DNA from: Anaerolineae bacterium
GTDB taxonomy: Bacteria > Chloroflexota > Anaerolineae > Aggregatilineales > UBA2796
DNA: 64,000 nt
Direction of reading: 5' to 3'
Assembly: GCA_025055255.1 (NCBI GenBank)
Contig: JANWYI010000006.1
Coordinates: 3,361 to 67,360 of the forward strand
The position numbers and the translations under genes are program-made. Below, piece after piece: positions 1 to 10,304 of this stretch. Numbering within the stretch: position 1 is the first letter of the stretch; each line of letters begins with the position of its first letter. The notes under the pieces were generated by a model. That model had not been told where the DNA came from, ran no database searches, and saw nothing but the letters and a program-made list of their open reading frames with translations.

Positions 1-1
1 T

Positions 2-433
2 GTCGGCGGCAACGTGACGCAGGCGCTGCGGCGTCGCTTTGGCGAGCAATTGGCAGTTGGCGGCGTCCTATTGGCGTTAGTTGTGGCAGTTCTGCAGTTT
101 TTTATCTCGGTCTACGGCGGCTTTTTCGGCGGCGGTATCGGTATTTTGATGTTGGCGGCACTGGCACTGGCAGGCATGACCAACATTCATACCATGAACG
201 GCTTGAAAGTGCTGTTAGCGACGTTGATCAACGGCGTGGCAGTGCTGCGCTTTGTGATCGCGGGCACAATCTTCTGGCAGTACGCTGTTGTGATGATCAT
301 CGGCGCAATTTTAGGCGGCTACGGCGGCGCCGCATATGCGCAGCGCCTTGATCCGAAAATTGTGCGCCGCTTTGTGATCGTCGTCGGCGTGGCAATGACG
401 GTCTACTTCTTTGTCCGTGAATACGCCGCCTAA
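2..433 (+). CDS. TSUP (TauE/SafE) family membrane permease, C-terminal part; truncated at the window start
   Basis: Frame is open to the window edge; hydrophobic protein with [29 protein letters not shown]...[10 protein letters not shown] typical of TSUP C-terminal half. Confidence 0.8.
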   Translation, partial: VGGNVTQALRRRFGEQLAVGGVLLALVVAVLQFFISVYGGFFGGGIGILMLAALALAGMTNIHTMNGLKVLLATLINGVAVLRFVIAGTIFWQYAVVMIIGAILGGYGGAAYAQRLDPKIVRRFVIVVGVAMTVYFFVREYAA

Positions 434-3066
434 GCTGCGCCTTTCGACTTTGACTTCGGCTTGCGCGGCTTTTCGCTCGGCACGTCAACTTTGGTGGCGC
501 GCTGAGGCGACTTCACTTTCGGCTTGCCATTTGACTCGCCTTTGGCGGCTAAGAGCTGGACAGCTTGCGCTAACGTAAGCGTCTCAGGCTTGATCTCAGG
601 CGGCAATTTGACGTTCGTCTTGCCGTGCTTGATGTATAGACCATACGGACCGTCCATCAGCGCAATCGGCGCTTTATCCTCAGGATGTGCGCCGAGCTCG
701 CGCAACGGCGCTGCTCGCTTGCGCGCCTTAGACGCGCCTTTCGGCTGATTGAGCAGCTCTAGAGCGCGCTCTAAAGTGATGGTCAGCACGTTGTCAGCAG
801 CGGTCAGCGAACGAAACTCATCACCATGCCGCACGTAAGCGCCGAAGCGTCCGACGCCTGCGCTGATCGGCTTGCCTGTCTGCGGATGCAAGCCGAGCTC
901 TCGCGGCAAGCTGAGCAAGCCGAGCGCTACCTCTAGCGTCACGTCCTCAGCGCGCATGCCTTTCAAGAGTGAGGCACGCTTTGGCTTGGACTCTTCGTCG
1001 CCTTCACCAAGTTGCACGTATTTGCCATAAGGTCCTTCTAACAGGTAGATTGGCTCGCCTGTCTGCGGATGATAGCCGAGCAGGTTGCCGCCGCTCAGCT
1101 TCTGTTGCAACAGGCGCCGCGCCGTGACCTCGTTCAGCTCAGCAGGCGGCAGATCAGGCGGCAGCGTAGCGCGCAGCGGCTCAGGATCAGCAGATTGTTC
1201 AAGGTACGCGCCGTACTTGCCAATGCGCACATGCGCCTTGAGCGGCTCAAGGCTGAGCGCATAGAGTTCGCGCGGATCGATGCTTTGAGTCTTGCGCTCA
1301 ACCTGCTTCTCCAGTCCGTTTTCGCCGCAGTAAAAGTTTTTGAGGTAAGGCAGCCAGTCAGCGTTGCCTGTGGCGATGTCGTCTAGCGTCTGCTCCATGC
1401 GCGCTGTGAACTGTGTGTCTACAAGGTCAGGAAAGTGCGCCTCTAGCAGCCGATTGACGCTGTAAGCTGTGAACGTCGGAATCAGTTGGTTTGCCTGCTT
1501 GACCACGTAGCCGCGCTCTTGGATCGTGCTGATGATTGAGGCGTAAGTGCTCGGTCTGCCGATGCCTTCGCGCTCCAGCGTCTGGACAAGCGATGCCTCA
1601 GTGTAGCGCGGCGGCGGCTGAGTCTCGTGCTTGAGCGGCTCAAGCTGGCGGCACTTCAGCAAGTCGCCGATGCGCATGAGCGGCAAGAGCGTCTCACGGT
1701 CTTGCAGAGCGGCGTCAGGATCATCTGAGCCTTCCACATAGGCGCGCAGGAAACCAGGAAAGTCAATGCGGCGACCATTAGCTTGGAAGCGCGCGTCCTC
1801 AACCTGAATGGCGGCTGTGAGCGCTGTGATCTGGGCATCTGCCATTTGGCAGGCAATGGTGCGCATCCAGATCAGCGTATATAGCGCTGCTTCATCGCCG
1901 CGCAGACCGAGCTGCTCAGCTGTGTGCATGTGCGTGCCAGCTGGACGAATGGCTTCATGTGCCTCTTGCGCATTTTTGCTCTTGGTGGTGTACTGACGCG
2001 GCTTAGGACTGAGAAACGCCTCGCCATAGCGCGCGAGAATGGCGCGACGCGCCGCTTGAATGGCTTCCGTTGAAAGGTGAACGGAATCCGTGCGCATGTA
2101 GGTGATGTAGCCTTCTTCATACAGCTTTTGAGCAATCTGCATGGTCTGCTTGGCGGAGAAGCGCAGTTTTCGATTCGCCTCTTGCTGCAGCGTGGATGTG
2201 GTGAACGGAGGCGGCGGCGCTTGGCGCTGTTGGCGCTCAGTCAGCTCTGCCACGCGCCACTCACCCTTGAGCAGACGCTCAGCAAGCGACTTTGCAGCGT
2301 TTTCGTCTAGCAGCAGCACCTTTCTGCCTTTTATCAGCTGACCTGTTCGGTCGTCGAAATCTTTGCCTGTTGCCACACGCACATTGCCGACACTCTGTAA
2401 AGTTGCCTCGAAAGGCAGATCAGGCTGAGACGGCGCGATCAGCGTGGCGCGCAAGTCCCAATAGGTTGCGGCGCGAAACAGACGCCGCTCTTCCTCGCGT
2501 TGCACCAGCAGGCGCACAGCCACAGATTGCACACGCCCAGCTGAGAGCCCTGGCGCGATCTTCTTCCACAGCAATGGCGAAACCGTGTAGCCGACCAAGC
2601 GGTCTAAAATGCGGCGCGTTTCCTGTGCACGCACCAGTTGCATGTCCACTTGGCGCGGATTGCGCAGTGCCTCTTGGATCGCCTCTTTGGTGATCTCGTG
2701 AAAGACCATGCGGCGCACAGGCACCTTCGGCTTCAGCACTTCCAGCAAGTGCCAGCCGATGCTCTCGCCTTCACGGTCTTCATCAGTGGCGAGGATCAGC
2801 TCTTCAGCCTCTTTGAGCGCCTCTTTAAGCTCCTGCACCACTTTGCGCTTGCGCGCTGAGACGACGTACAGCGGCGCAAAGTCGTTTGCCACGTCTACGC
2901 CTAGCCGCGCCCACTCCTTGCTCTTATAGGCAGGCGGAATCTCACTGGCAGACTCAGGCAGATCGCGCACATGACCCATGCTGGCAAGCACCTTATAGCC
3001 TGCAGGCAGAAAGCCGCTGATAGTCTTGGCTTTGGTCGGCGATTCGACGATCACAAGTCGTGTCAT
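430..3066 (-). CDS. topA: DNA topoisomerase I (type IA)
   Basis: [20 protein letters not shown] start, [10 protein letters not shown] active-site motif, C-terminal topo repeat modules; start placed at internal Met 3066. Confidence 0.96.
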   Translation of the reverse strand: MTRLVIVESPTKAKTISGFLPAGYKVLASMGHVRDLPESASEIPPAYKSKEWARLGVDVANDFAPLYVVSARKRKVVQELKEALKEAEELILATDEDREGESIGWHLLEVLKPKVPVRRMVFHEITKEAIQEALRNPRQVDMQLVRAQETRRILDRLVGYTVSPLLWKKIAPGLSAGRVQSVAVRLLVQREEERRLFRAATYWDLRATLIAPSQPDLPFEATLQSVGNVRVATGKDFDDRTGQLIKGRKVLLLDENAAKSLAERLLKGEWRVAELTERQQRQAPPPPFTTSTLQQEANRKLRFSAKQTMQIAQKLYEEGYITYMRTDSVHLSTEAIQAARRAILARYGEAFLSPKPRQYTTKSKNAQEAHEAIRPAGTHMHTAEQLGLRGDEAALYTLIWMRTIACQMADAQITALTAAIQVEDARFQANGRRIDFPGFLRAYVEGSDDPDAALQDRETLLPLMRIGDLLKCRQLEPLKHETQPPPRYTEASLVQTLEREGIGRPSTYASIISTIQERGYVVKQANQLIPTFTAYSVNRLLEAHFPDLVDTQFTARMEQTLDDIATGNADWLPYLKNFYCGENGLEKQVERKTQSIDPRELYALSLEPLKAHVRIGKYGAYLEQSADPEPLRATLPPDLPPAELNEVTARRLLQQKLSGGNLLGYHPQTGEPIYLLEGPYGKYVQLGEGDEESKPKRASLLKGMRAEDVTLEVALGLLSLPRELGLHPQTGKPISAGVGRFGAYVRHGDEFRSLTAADNVLTITLERALELLNQPKGASKARKRAAPLRELGAHPEDKAPIALMDGPYGLYIKHGKTNVKLPPEIKPETLTLAQAVQLLAAKGESNGKPKVKSPQRATKVDVPSEKPRKPKSKSKGAA

Positions 3067-3169
3067 GCGTTGCCTCGTTCGTTTATGAACGTGGATAAGT
3101 TTCGCAGAAGGCGCATTTTTTGCAAGAGTCATTTGGCGCACAGTACGCTACTACGTAGAATTCTCGACT

Positions 3170-4072
3170 ATGCGCGCCTTTTACTCTGACATTTTTGTCT
3201 TGCCTTTGCCTGAAGGTCATCGCTTCCCAATGGCGAAGTACCGTCTGCTGCGCGAGCGTCTGCTTGAGAGCGGCGTGATTACGCCCGAACAGTTGTACGT
3301 GCCGCACGCTGCCACTGATATCGAGCTGCTGCGCGCACATGACGCGGACTACGTGCGCCGCGTTCAGAGTGGCGCGCTCTCGCCGCAGGAGATACGGCGC
3401 ATTGGTTTCCCTTGGACGCCTGCTATGGTCGAGCGCTCGCGGCGCAGCAGCGGCGCGACCATTGAAGCCTGCTATGCTGCGCTGCAAGACGGCGTCGCTG
3501 TAAACCTAGCTGGCGGCACGCATCACGCCTTTCGAGATCGCGGCGGTGGCTATTGCGTTTTTAACGACGCCGCAATTGCTGCCAAGACGCTGCAGGCGGA
3601 AGGCTTAGCGCATCGCGTTGTGATTATTGACTGCGATGTGCACCAAGGTGACGGCACAGCCGCGATTTTACGCCACGATCCGACCGTCTTCACATTTTCC
3701 ATTCATTGTGAGAGCAACTATCCATTCCATAAGGAACAAAGCGACCTTGACATCGGCTTGCCTGATGGCACAACGGATGACGCTTATCTTGCAGCGCTTG
3801 AGTACGGCTTACGCGAGTCGCTGCGGCGTGCCAACGCGGATTTTGCTATCTACCTTGCCGGCGCTGATCCGTATGAAGGCGATCAATTGGGCAAACTCAA
3901 AGTGAGCATGGCAGGTCTTGCTGCGCGCGATCACATGGTGCTGAACGCTTGCCGCGCTGCGGGCTTGCCTGTGGCAATTGCTATGGCAGGTGGTTATGCC
4001 AAGCGCGTTGAGGAGACCGTGGCAGTTCACTATCAAACGGTCGCTATTGCGGCGCAATATTGCCGTGCTTAG
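3170..4072 (+). CDS. Histone deacetylase family protein (AcuC/HDAC-like)
   Basis: LAGGTHHAFRDRGGGYCVFNDAAIAA, VVIIDCDVHQGDGTA, AGADPYEGDQLG motifs. Confidence 0.94.
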   Translation: MRAFYSDIFVLPLPEGHRFPMAKYRLLRERLLESGVITPEQLYVPHAATDIELLRAHDADYVRRVQSGALSPQEIRRIGFPWTPAMVERSRRSSGATIEACYAALQDGVAVNLAGGTHHAFRDRGGGYCVFNDAAIAAKTLQAEGLAHRVVIIDCDVHQGDGTAAILRHDPTVFTFSIHCESNYPFHKEQSDLDIGLPDGTTDDAYLAALEYGLRESLRRANADFAIYLAGADPYEGDQLGKLKVSMAGLAARDHMVLNACRAAGLPVAIAMAGGYAKRVEETVAVHYQTVAIAAQYCRA

Positions 4073-4176
4073 CAATTTGCCCAGATCGGCGTTTGTCTAC
4101 GCTACATCCTCTCAAGTTTGTGCTATACTTCACGTTAATCTTTGGCTCATCTCCCACAGATTGGAGTCGGCACTCT

Positions 4177-4614
4177 ATGCGTAACTTTCAGACTTTAGAC
4201 GAAGCGAAGGTTGACTCCGCCTCAGAGAGCATGGAAATGTTCCTGAAGGCTACAGACGATGATGAACCACGTCTTGCCATTCGCCGTGAAGGCGGCTATG
4301 TCACGCTCTCTGCCAGTTACGGTCCGCTCGAAATTGCTATGCGTCCGCGCTACGAGGAGCTGGTGCGCGCCATGGCACGTTTGACTGTTGTGGACGGCTT
4401 GTTGACGACACGGCAAGTCGGCACGAGCCATGCTTACCTTGCACTCGGTCTGCACAACGACGGCAGCTTGCTGATGCGCCTAACTATTGTGGCGGATGCG
4501 ACAGGTCATCTCAGCATCAATTTGCGCTTGGTTGAGAGCGTGCGCAAGCAACTCTATGACTGGTTGAACGTGGCAGCTTACAACGGACGTGATGCACGCG
4601 CTACACAAGTCTAG
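4177..4614 (+). CDS. Conserved hypothetical protein (~145 aa)
   Basis: ORF with start at MRNFQTLDEAK; extended -10-like TGCTATACT just upstream (4121-4129); no family recognised. Confidence 0.65.
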   Translation: MRNFQTLDEAKVDSASESMEMFLKATDDDEPRLAIRREGGYVTLSASYGPLEIAMRPRYEELVRAMARLTVVDGLLTTRQVGTSHAYLALGLHNDGSLLMRLTIVADATGHLSINLRLVESVRKQLYDWLNVAAYNGRDARATQV

Positions 4615-4674
4615 GATTGCCTTGCCGCGCCAAAAGCGGTACGATCAGCGCGCACAGGAGGCAACTCGCCGCAT

Positions 4675-5169
4675 ATGGACTTGAAGCTCTCAGTAGTCAC
4701 TATCGAAAAGCCTGAGACGATCAACTTCGTGCTTGGGCAGAGCCACTTCATCAAGACCGTCGAAGATATCCATGAGACACTGGTCAGCACAGTGCCAAGC
4801 ATCCGCTTTGGCTTGGCATTCTGCGAGGCATCCGGCGCCTGCCTTGTCCGTTGGAGCGGCACAGATGACGAGATGATCGCCTTGGCGCAGAAAAATGCCA
4901 TGGCGCTCTCATGCGGACACTGCTTCATCCTCTTTCTTGGACAAGGCTTCTACCCAATCAACGTCCTGAACAGCCTGAAAAGCGTGCCAGAGATCGCGCA
5001 CATTTACTGCGCTACTGCTAATCCAACACAAGTTATTGTGGCAGAGACTGAGCAAGGGCGCGGCATTCTTGGCGTGATTGACGGCTTCAAGAGCAAGGGC
5101 ATTGAAGACGACGAAGGCATCAATTGGCGCAAAGGCTTGCTGCGCAAGATCGGCTATAAGCTCGGCTGA
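4675..5169 (+). CDS. Adenosine-specific kinase family protein
   Basis: MDLKLSVVTIEKPETINFVLGQSHFIKTVEDIHE...FGLAFCEASG...GHCFILFLGQGFYPINVLN...IYCATANP characteristic of the family. Confidence 0.88.
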   Translation: MDLKLSVVTIEKPETINFVLGQSHFIKTVEDIHETLVSTVPSIRFGLAFCEASGACLVRWSGTDDEMIALAQKNAMALSCGHCFILFLGQGFYPINVLNSLKSVPEIAHIYCATANPTQVIVAETEQGRGILGVIDGFKSKGIEDDEGINWRKGLLRKIGYKLG

Positions 5170-5172
5170 GCC

Positions 5173-6420
5173 ATGCGCAAGCTGGCAGGCTTGATACTGG
5201 CGCTCGGCGCACTGACGTGGCTGAGCATCGTCGTCCTTGTGCTGCGCGACCTGTCAGCAGGCGATGCATCGCTTGTACAGCCGACTGCGCTCGTCATGCG
5301 CCGCTCTGCCACGCCAATTCCGCTGATCGCGCCGCCAACTGAGACGGCTACGCCAACTGCCACACCTTCGTTGACGCCAACTGATCTGCCCAGTATCACG
5401 CCAAACTACATTCTGGTCACTGTTACGCCGCGCCTAGAGCTGTCTTCCGCACCGACGCCAACCCAGACGTCTGATAGTGCTGCTTGCATCCCACCTGAAG
5501 GCTGGCAGCCCTACCGTGTGCAGGCAGGCGACACATTGTTCGGCTTTGTGCTTGGCTCAGATGGCGCGCTGACCGTGCAGGCTATTCGCCAAGCCAATTG
5601 CCTAACGAGCGACCTGCTGCGCATCGGACAGATACTGTACCTGCCGCCAAACGTTGGCGAGAAAGCGCCCAAGTTAGACGATCCAAGCGGCGACACCGCG
5701 AACGTGCCGCGTCTGCCACGTTGTCCGTGCCAGATCACTATTCGTGCAGGCACACGCCTTGAGCAAATTGCTGAGCAGCTGGATAAGTTACCGCTCAGCT
5801 TTAGCGGACGCGATTTTCTGGCTGTCACAGCGGCTGGCGCTGCACTGCCTGACTACTGGTTTCTGCGCAGCAAGCCTGTTGATAAAAGTCTGGAAGGCTA
5901 CATGCTGAGCGGCACGTACACCATCACTCCTGAAATGACTGCAGCGCAGTTCCGCGACCTAGTCTTGGCAAACTTCGCCGCGAATGTGTCGGAGACGTAC
6001 GAGAGCATGGCTAACGCGCGCGGTCTGACGTTCTGGCAGGCGCTGACTCTCGCAAGCATTGTGCAGCGCGAGAGTTGGGACGCAAACGATCAACGCATGG
6101 TCGCCGGCGTCTTTCACAATCGGCTTGCGGCAGGTCAGCCGCTCGGCGCCACAGTTACTATGATGTACGCGCTTGGCAGGGCAGGTCAATGGTGGTATCC
6201 CGCAGGCAAGATTGACTTCAATCAAGCGCACCCGTACAATACGCTGCGCAACCGCGGCTTGCCGCCTTCGCCAATCTGCAGTCCGTCACTGAGCGTCCTA
6301 GCTGCGACACTCGATCCTGCACAACATGATTACTACTACTTCAACATCCGCTGTGACGGCAAAGGCAACTTTTACGCGCGCACCTACGCTGAATTCAAAG
6401 CAGGCTTGCAGTGTAAATGA
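5173..6420 (+). CDS. Endolytic transglycosylase MltG-like protein with LysM domain
   Basis: LysM segment YRVQAGDTLFGFVLG..ANCL..LRIGQILYLPP; YceG/MltG motifs LASIVQRES...VAGVFHNRL...YNTLRNRGLPPSPICSPS. Confidence 0.92.
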   Translation: MRKLAGLILALGALTWLSIVVLVLRDLSAGDASLVQPTALVMRRSATPIPLIAPPTETATPTATPSLTPTDLPSITPNYILVTVTPRLELSSAPTPTQTSDSAACIPPEGWQPYRVQAGDTLFGFVLGSDGALTVQAIRQANCLTSDLLRIGQILYLPPNVGEKAPKLDDPSGDTANVPRLPRCPCQITIRAGTRLEQIAEQLDKLPLSFSGRDFLAVTAAGAALPDYWFLRSKPVDKSLEGYMLSGTYTITPEMTAAQFRDLVLANFAANVSETYESMANARGLTFWQALTLASIVQRESWDANDQRMVAGVFHNRLAAGQPLGATVTMMYALGRAGQWWYPAGKIDFNQAHPYNTLRNRGLPPSPICSPSLSVLAATLDPAQHDYYYFNIRCDGKGNFYARTYAEFKAGLQCK

Positions 6421-6834
6421 CTATGCCTGCTCCTGTGGCGTGTCTGTAGGACACTCTGTGCTGTCGCCAGACTGCGCAGCTTCGTTCAGCGCTGCTTCAA
6501 TTGCCTCAATCAGCGCTTGTAAGCTGAACGGCTTAGGCAAAAAGCGCGCTGCACCTGATTCCAATGCCAGTTGCACGGTCTGCGGATCAGCGTCGCCGCT
6601 CATCAGCACAATGCATGCCTCTGGATGCGTCTGGCGCGTCAACTGCAGCACATCGAAGCCTGTACCATCGCCGATGTCCATATCGCTCAGCACGAGATCG
6701 AACTTGTGATGCGTCAGCCGCTTGACTGCCTTACTGTAACTGCGTGCGCCGCGCACTTTGTAGCCCAAGTCGCGCAGCAAGTCGCGCACAGTCTCGCGGA
6801 AGACCGCGTTATCCTCAACAATCAGAATGCGCAT
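6421..6834 (-). CDS. Single-domain response regulator (REC)
   Basis: MRILIVEDNAVFRETVRDLL, DLVLSDMDIGDGTG, FLPKPFSLQ. Confidence 0.92.
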   Translation of the reverse strand: MRILIVEDNAVFRETVRDLLRDLGYKVRGARSYSKAVKRLTHHKFDLVLSDMDIGDGTGFDVLQLTRQTHPEACIVLMSGDADPQTVQLALESGAARFLPKPFSLQALIEAIEAALNEAAQSGDSTECPTDTPQEQA

Positions 6835-7025
6835 GACTTCAGTATCATGTGTGAGGACTCAAAACCATTTTTTGAGCAGTATATCTGAAACTTCGGCTTT
6901 TTCAAGTTCCTACCGAGCAAAGTGAGCGAGGCTTCATCTCGCTCACTACGCCTCTGCAAACAAACTGATCATAACGGAAGTCGCTATCCTGAGACCCCAC
7001 GCTTCCGCTACTTTTGTGGCATCTT

Positions 7026-8240
7026 TCAAGGCACGCACGTGCCAAAGCTCACGCCAAACTGACCGCCAAGCAAGGCAGTCGGCTGGCTCAGATTGACGAG
7101 CGAGGCACTGTAGAAAATGTAGTCGCTGCTGCCGAGCTGATTCGCCACATAGAAGACAGTCTCACCGCAGACCGCGACTGAAAAAACGCTCATGCTTGGA
7201 TCAGGCGTGAGTTGATTGCCGCCGCTGTTCTGGCGCGCCTCTAGGTCGTAGCGGAACAGTCGCACACCAACTGGCACCCCGACTCCAGTGCTAGGGTCTT
7301 GGACAAAGCGCGCTGTTGTGTAATAGAGCGCTTTAGCATCAGTCGCGTAGCTCACGTTCAGAATAGCCTCATCAGCAGGCGCTGTGAGTAGAATGGTATT
7401 CTGCCCTGTACGCACGTCCAGCAAGCCGATGCCTGCGAACGGATCGCCGAAGCCTGCATAGTTAGTCACGACGCGCGTCGGCTCGCTGAAGGTGTAGGCG
7501 ATCAGCGTGCCGTCATCAGAGACGAAGTAGGTCATCTGCGGACGCAGGGCGTTGCGCGCCATGAGCGGACGCAGTGCGGGCAGTTCGTACGGCGTTGCAT
7601 TACCGTAGACATACGGCGCCAGGTCAAGTTCGAACGGCACGGTCTCGGCGCTGTGCGGACCATAGCCGACGAGATAGACGCGCGTGCGATCTGCGTTCCA
7701 GCCGATCACAGCAGGCGTGCCAATCAAATCGCTGCGGTCAAAGACGAGCGGACCGACGAACGTCATGCGTTGATTGCCCGCCAAGTCAAGAATGACCAGC
7801 TCCCAGCGCAAGCGCTCAAAGCTGGTCAGCGTATAGCTCATGTAAGCCGAGTCAGGGCTGAAAATCGGACCGAGTATGCCAAAAGTTGGCTCTGAGGTGA
7901 CCTCAAATGCGGCGCCGCCGATTTGTCCATAGGTCAGCTTGGCACTACCAGTGGTATCCGCGCCGAAAACCGTGACGATCCAGCGACCGTTCGGCGAGAA
8001 GCGCACAGCGCCGTTGCCTTCCACCTCAAGGCGCACGCGCGGCTCAGGCGTGGCAGGCGCAAAAATTGCTGCGTAAGACGTAGGTAATGAAGCAGGTTGT
8101 GTGTAATCGTAGACCTGCACAGAGAGATTCGGGCGCGGCTGAGCTTGCGCAGCACTCGGCAGCGCGACTGCTAAGCAAGCAATTAGCGCGCCCAAGATGA
8201 CAAAACGGCGTAACAAGGGCACAGGCAACACTCCTCGCAA
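7026..8240 (-). CDS. Secreted TolB/PD40-like beta-propeller protein
   Basis: Signal peptide (LRRFVILGALIACLAVALPSAAQAQ) and repeated propeller-like segments (RFSPNGRWIVTVFG, FSPDSAYMSYT). Confidence 0.7.
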   Translation of the reverse strand: MRGVLPVPLLRRFVILGALIACLAVALPSAAQAQPRPNLSVQVYDYTQPASLPTSYAAIFAPATPEPRVRLEVEGNGAVRFSPNGRWIVTVFGADTTGSAKLTYGQIGGAAFEVTSEPTFGILGPIFSPDSAYMSYTLTSFERLRWELVILDLAGNQRMTFVGPLVFDRSDLIGTPAVIGWNADRTRVYLVGYGPHSAETVPFELDLAPYVYGNATPYELPALRPLMARNALRPQMTYFVSDDGTLIAYTFSEPTRVVTNYAGFGDPFAGIGLLDVRTGQNTILLTAPADEAILNVSYATDAKALYYTTARFVQDPSTGVGVPVGVRLFRYDLEARQNSGGNQLTPDPSMSVFSVAVCGETVFYVANQLGSSDYIFYSASLVNLSQPTALLGGQFGVSFGTCVP

Positions 8241-8310
8241 GGCAAATGCGTTTCTGCCAATGATAGACCATTCTGCAGTGGATTGTCTAGTTGCCCGTGC
8301 CAGAGCGTGC

Positions 8311-8733
8311 CTAGAGCGTCTCGATTAGGCGCTGTGCCATAGTGACTAGCTCAGTGACGCTGATCGGCTTGATCAGCAGCAAGTCCGCTTGCTGTGCCTC
8401 AGGATGATCAACCGCTACTGAGTTGCCTGTCACGATGATCACCTTCAGCGTCCGCAGGTAAGGCGTTCGACGGATGTAGGAGAGGACTTCTAAGCCATTT
8501 AGCTGCGGCATGTTGATATCAAGGATCAGGACATCGGGCGAGTTATGTGCCAGCTGATCGAGTGCTTCCATGCCATTCTGCGCTACCTCAACTTGAAAGC
8601 GATAGTGGGCAAAAACACGGCTGAAGATATTGCGCAGATCAGGATTATCCTCGGCGATCAGCACTTTGCAGACGCGCTTTTCTTGAACAGGCTTCACAGG
8701 TTGTTCTTGCATAGGAGACAGTACAGCTGACAT
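8311..8733 (-). CDS. Single-domain response regulator (REC)
   Basis: CKVLIAEDNPDLRNIFSRVF, DVLILDINMPQLNGLEVL, LLIKPISVTEL. Confidence 0.92.
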   Translation of the reverse strand: MSAVLSPMQEQPVKPVQEKRVCKVLIAEDNPDLRNIFSRVFAHYRFQVEVAQNGMEALDQLAHNSPDVLILDINMPQLNGLEVLSYIRRTPYLRTLKVIIVTGNSVAVDHPEAQQADLLLIKPISVTELVTMAQRLIETL

Positions 8734-8952
8734 GATTTTCGGAACGCCTCACTTGCTTTGCTTCATAAGCCGATCCTACGTTGCTACAGAAAGTGTATGA
8801 CAACCTTGTGATAGCACGTACTGTCTTCGGGCGTGTTTTGCAGGCTAGACTTTGCCTAGTCACTTGGCTAGGTCAGTCTCTTGCCGAAAGGTGCGCTGCT
8901 GCGCTACGCTCATCAGCGCCTCAGCAACTCTCACGGAAGAAAGAACGCAAAT

Positions 8953-10164
8953 ATGGCTACCACACACACTCTGACTGAACTTGCTGCTGCGATCAAGCCA
9001 CGCGTCGCTGCTCAGCGCGAGGCGATCATTCAGTTCTTGCGCGATCTGTGCGCTATACCTAGCTACGATAGCCAGATCAAGGCTGTTGGTGAGCGCGCTG
9101 CAGCTGAGATGCAAGCGCTTGGCTTTGATCAAGTTTTCTTTGACCGCATGGGCAATATCGTGGGACGAATTGGGAATGGCGAGCGCAAACTGCTCTACGA
9201 TAGCCACATTGACACGGTCGGCGTCGGCGACCCAAGCGCTTGGGACTGGGATCCGTTCAAAGGCAAGATTGAAGATGGCATCTTGTATGCGCGCGGCGCC
9301 TGCGACGAAAAAGGTAGCACGCCGGGCATGATCTACGGCTTGGCGCTGGCACGCGACCTGGGTCTGCTGGAAGGCTACACGGCGTACTACTTCGGCAACA
9401 TGGAAGAGTGGTGCGACGGCATTGCACCGCACGCTCTGGTCGAGGTCGAAGGCATTCGTCCTGACTTTGTGGTGATTGGCGAGCCAACGCGTATGCAAGT
9501 CTATCGCGGGCATAAAGGGCGCGTTGAAATGCGGATCGTTGCCAAAGGTCGGAGCGCACACGCCGCCAGTAACCATCTGGGCGATAACGCGATTTATAAG
9601 CTCTTGCCGATCATTGAGCGCATCAGCCAGATGGAGCCTGAGCTTGGCGACGATCCGTTTCTAGGACACGGCAAAATCACAGTCAGCGACATGAAGGTCA
9701 GCACAGCTTCAATCAACGCCGTGCCTGATGAGGCAATCATTTACATTGATCGGCGCATGACCTTCGGCGAGACGCCTGAGCAGGTCTTAGCGCAGCTGCG
9801 CGCTGTAGTCGGCGAGCGTCCTGATATCACGCTAGAGCTGTTGCACTACGCTGAGCCAAGCTACACAGGCTTCGTCTTCCCTGTGGAGAAAATTTTCCCG
9901 TCATGGGCGCTTGACGAGGCACATCCGCTTGTGCAAGCTGGGCAGAAGACGCTCATGGCTCTGAACGGTAGCGCGCCGCCAACAGGCAAGTGGAACTTCA
10001 GCACGAACGGTACATACTGGATGGGCAAGGCAGGCATTCCGAGCATCGGTTTCGGTCCGGGCGATGAAATCCATGCACACACCACGCTCGATCAGGTGCG
10101 CCTTGACGACGTGGTAGATGCTACAGCTTTCTACGCGCTGTTGCCAGCGGCGCTCAAAGCATGA
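8953..10164 (+). CDS. M20 family metallopeptidase/deacylase (YgeY-like selenium-metabolism hydrolase family)
   Basis: LLYDSHIDTVGVGDPSAW, YARGACDEKGSTPGMIYGL, GHKGRVEMRIVAKGRSAHAA, TNGTYWMGKAGIPSIGFGPGDE. Confidence 0.88.
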   Translation: MATTHTLTELAAAIKPRVAAQREAIIQFLRDLCAIPSYDSQIKAVGERAAAEMQALGFDQVFFDRMGNIVGRIGNGERKLLYDSHIDTVGVGDPSAWDWDPFKGKIEDGILYARGACDEKGSTPGMIYGLALARDLGLLEGYTAYYFGNMEEWCDGIAPHALVEVEGIRPDFVVIGEPTRMQVYRGHKGRVEMRIVAKGRSAHAASNHLGDNAIYKLLPIIERISQMEPELGDDPFLGHGKITVSDMKVSTASINAVPDEAIIYIDRRMTFGETPEQVLAQLRAVVGERPDITLELLHYAEPSYTGFVFPVEKIFPSWALDEAHPLVQAGQKTLMALNGSAPPTGKWNFSTNGTYWMGKAGIPSIGFGPGDEIHAHTTLDQVRLDDVVDATAFYALLPAALKA

Positions 10165-10198
10165 CGCCGCGCTCTGCACCAGAATTTGCATTGAAGAT

Positions 10199-10228
10199 GG
10201 ACGGCGCCTTTCGGCGCTGTCCGTTTTC
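10199..10228 (+). terminator. Rho-independent terminator after the M20 peptidase gene
   Basis: GGACGGCGCC-TTTC-GGCGCTGTCC followed by GTTTTCGTTG. Confidence 0.7.
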
Positions 10229-10304
10229 GTTGAAGTCTTCTTTAAGAACGTGACCTGCCAGCAGATTGCTCCGTAAAAGCATACAGCTGAGGAGGTATAG
10301 TCCG

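Noticed and set aside
6921-6947. Perfect inverted repeat AGTGAGCGAG-GCTTCAT-CTCGCTCACT as a terminator or operator
   Set aside because: Strong hairpin but no clear U-tract on either strand and no second copy seen; function undetermined, so not listed as a feature.
8860-9576. 238-aa minus-strand ORF antisense to the M20 peptidase
   Set aside because: The sense strand has clear M20 motifs; the antisense ORF has no recognisable motif and is a by-product of GC-rich codon usage.
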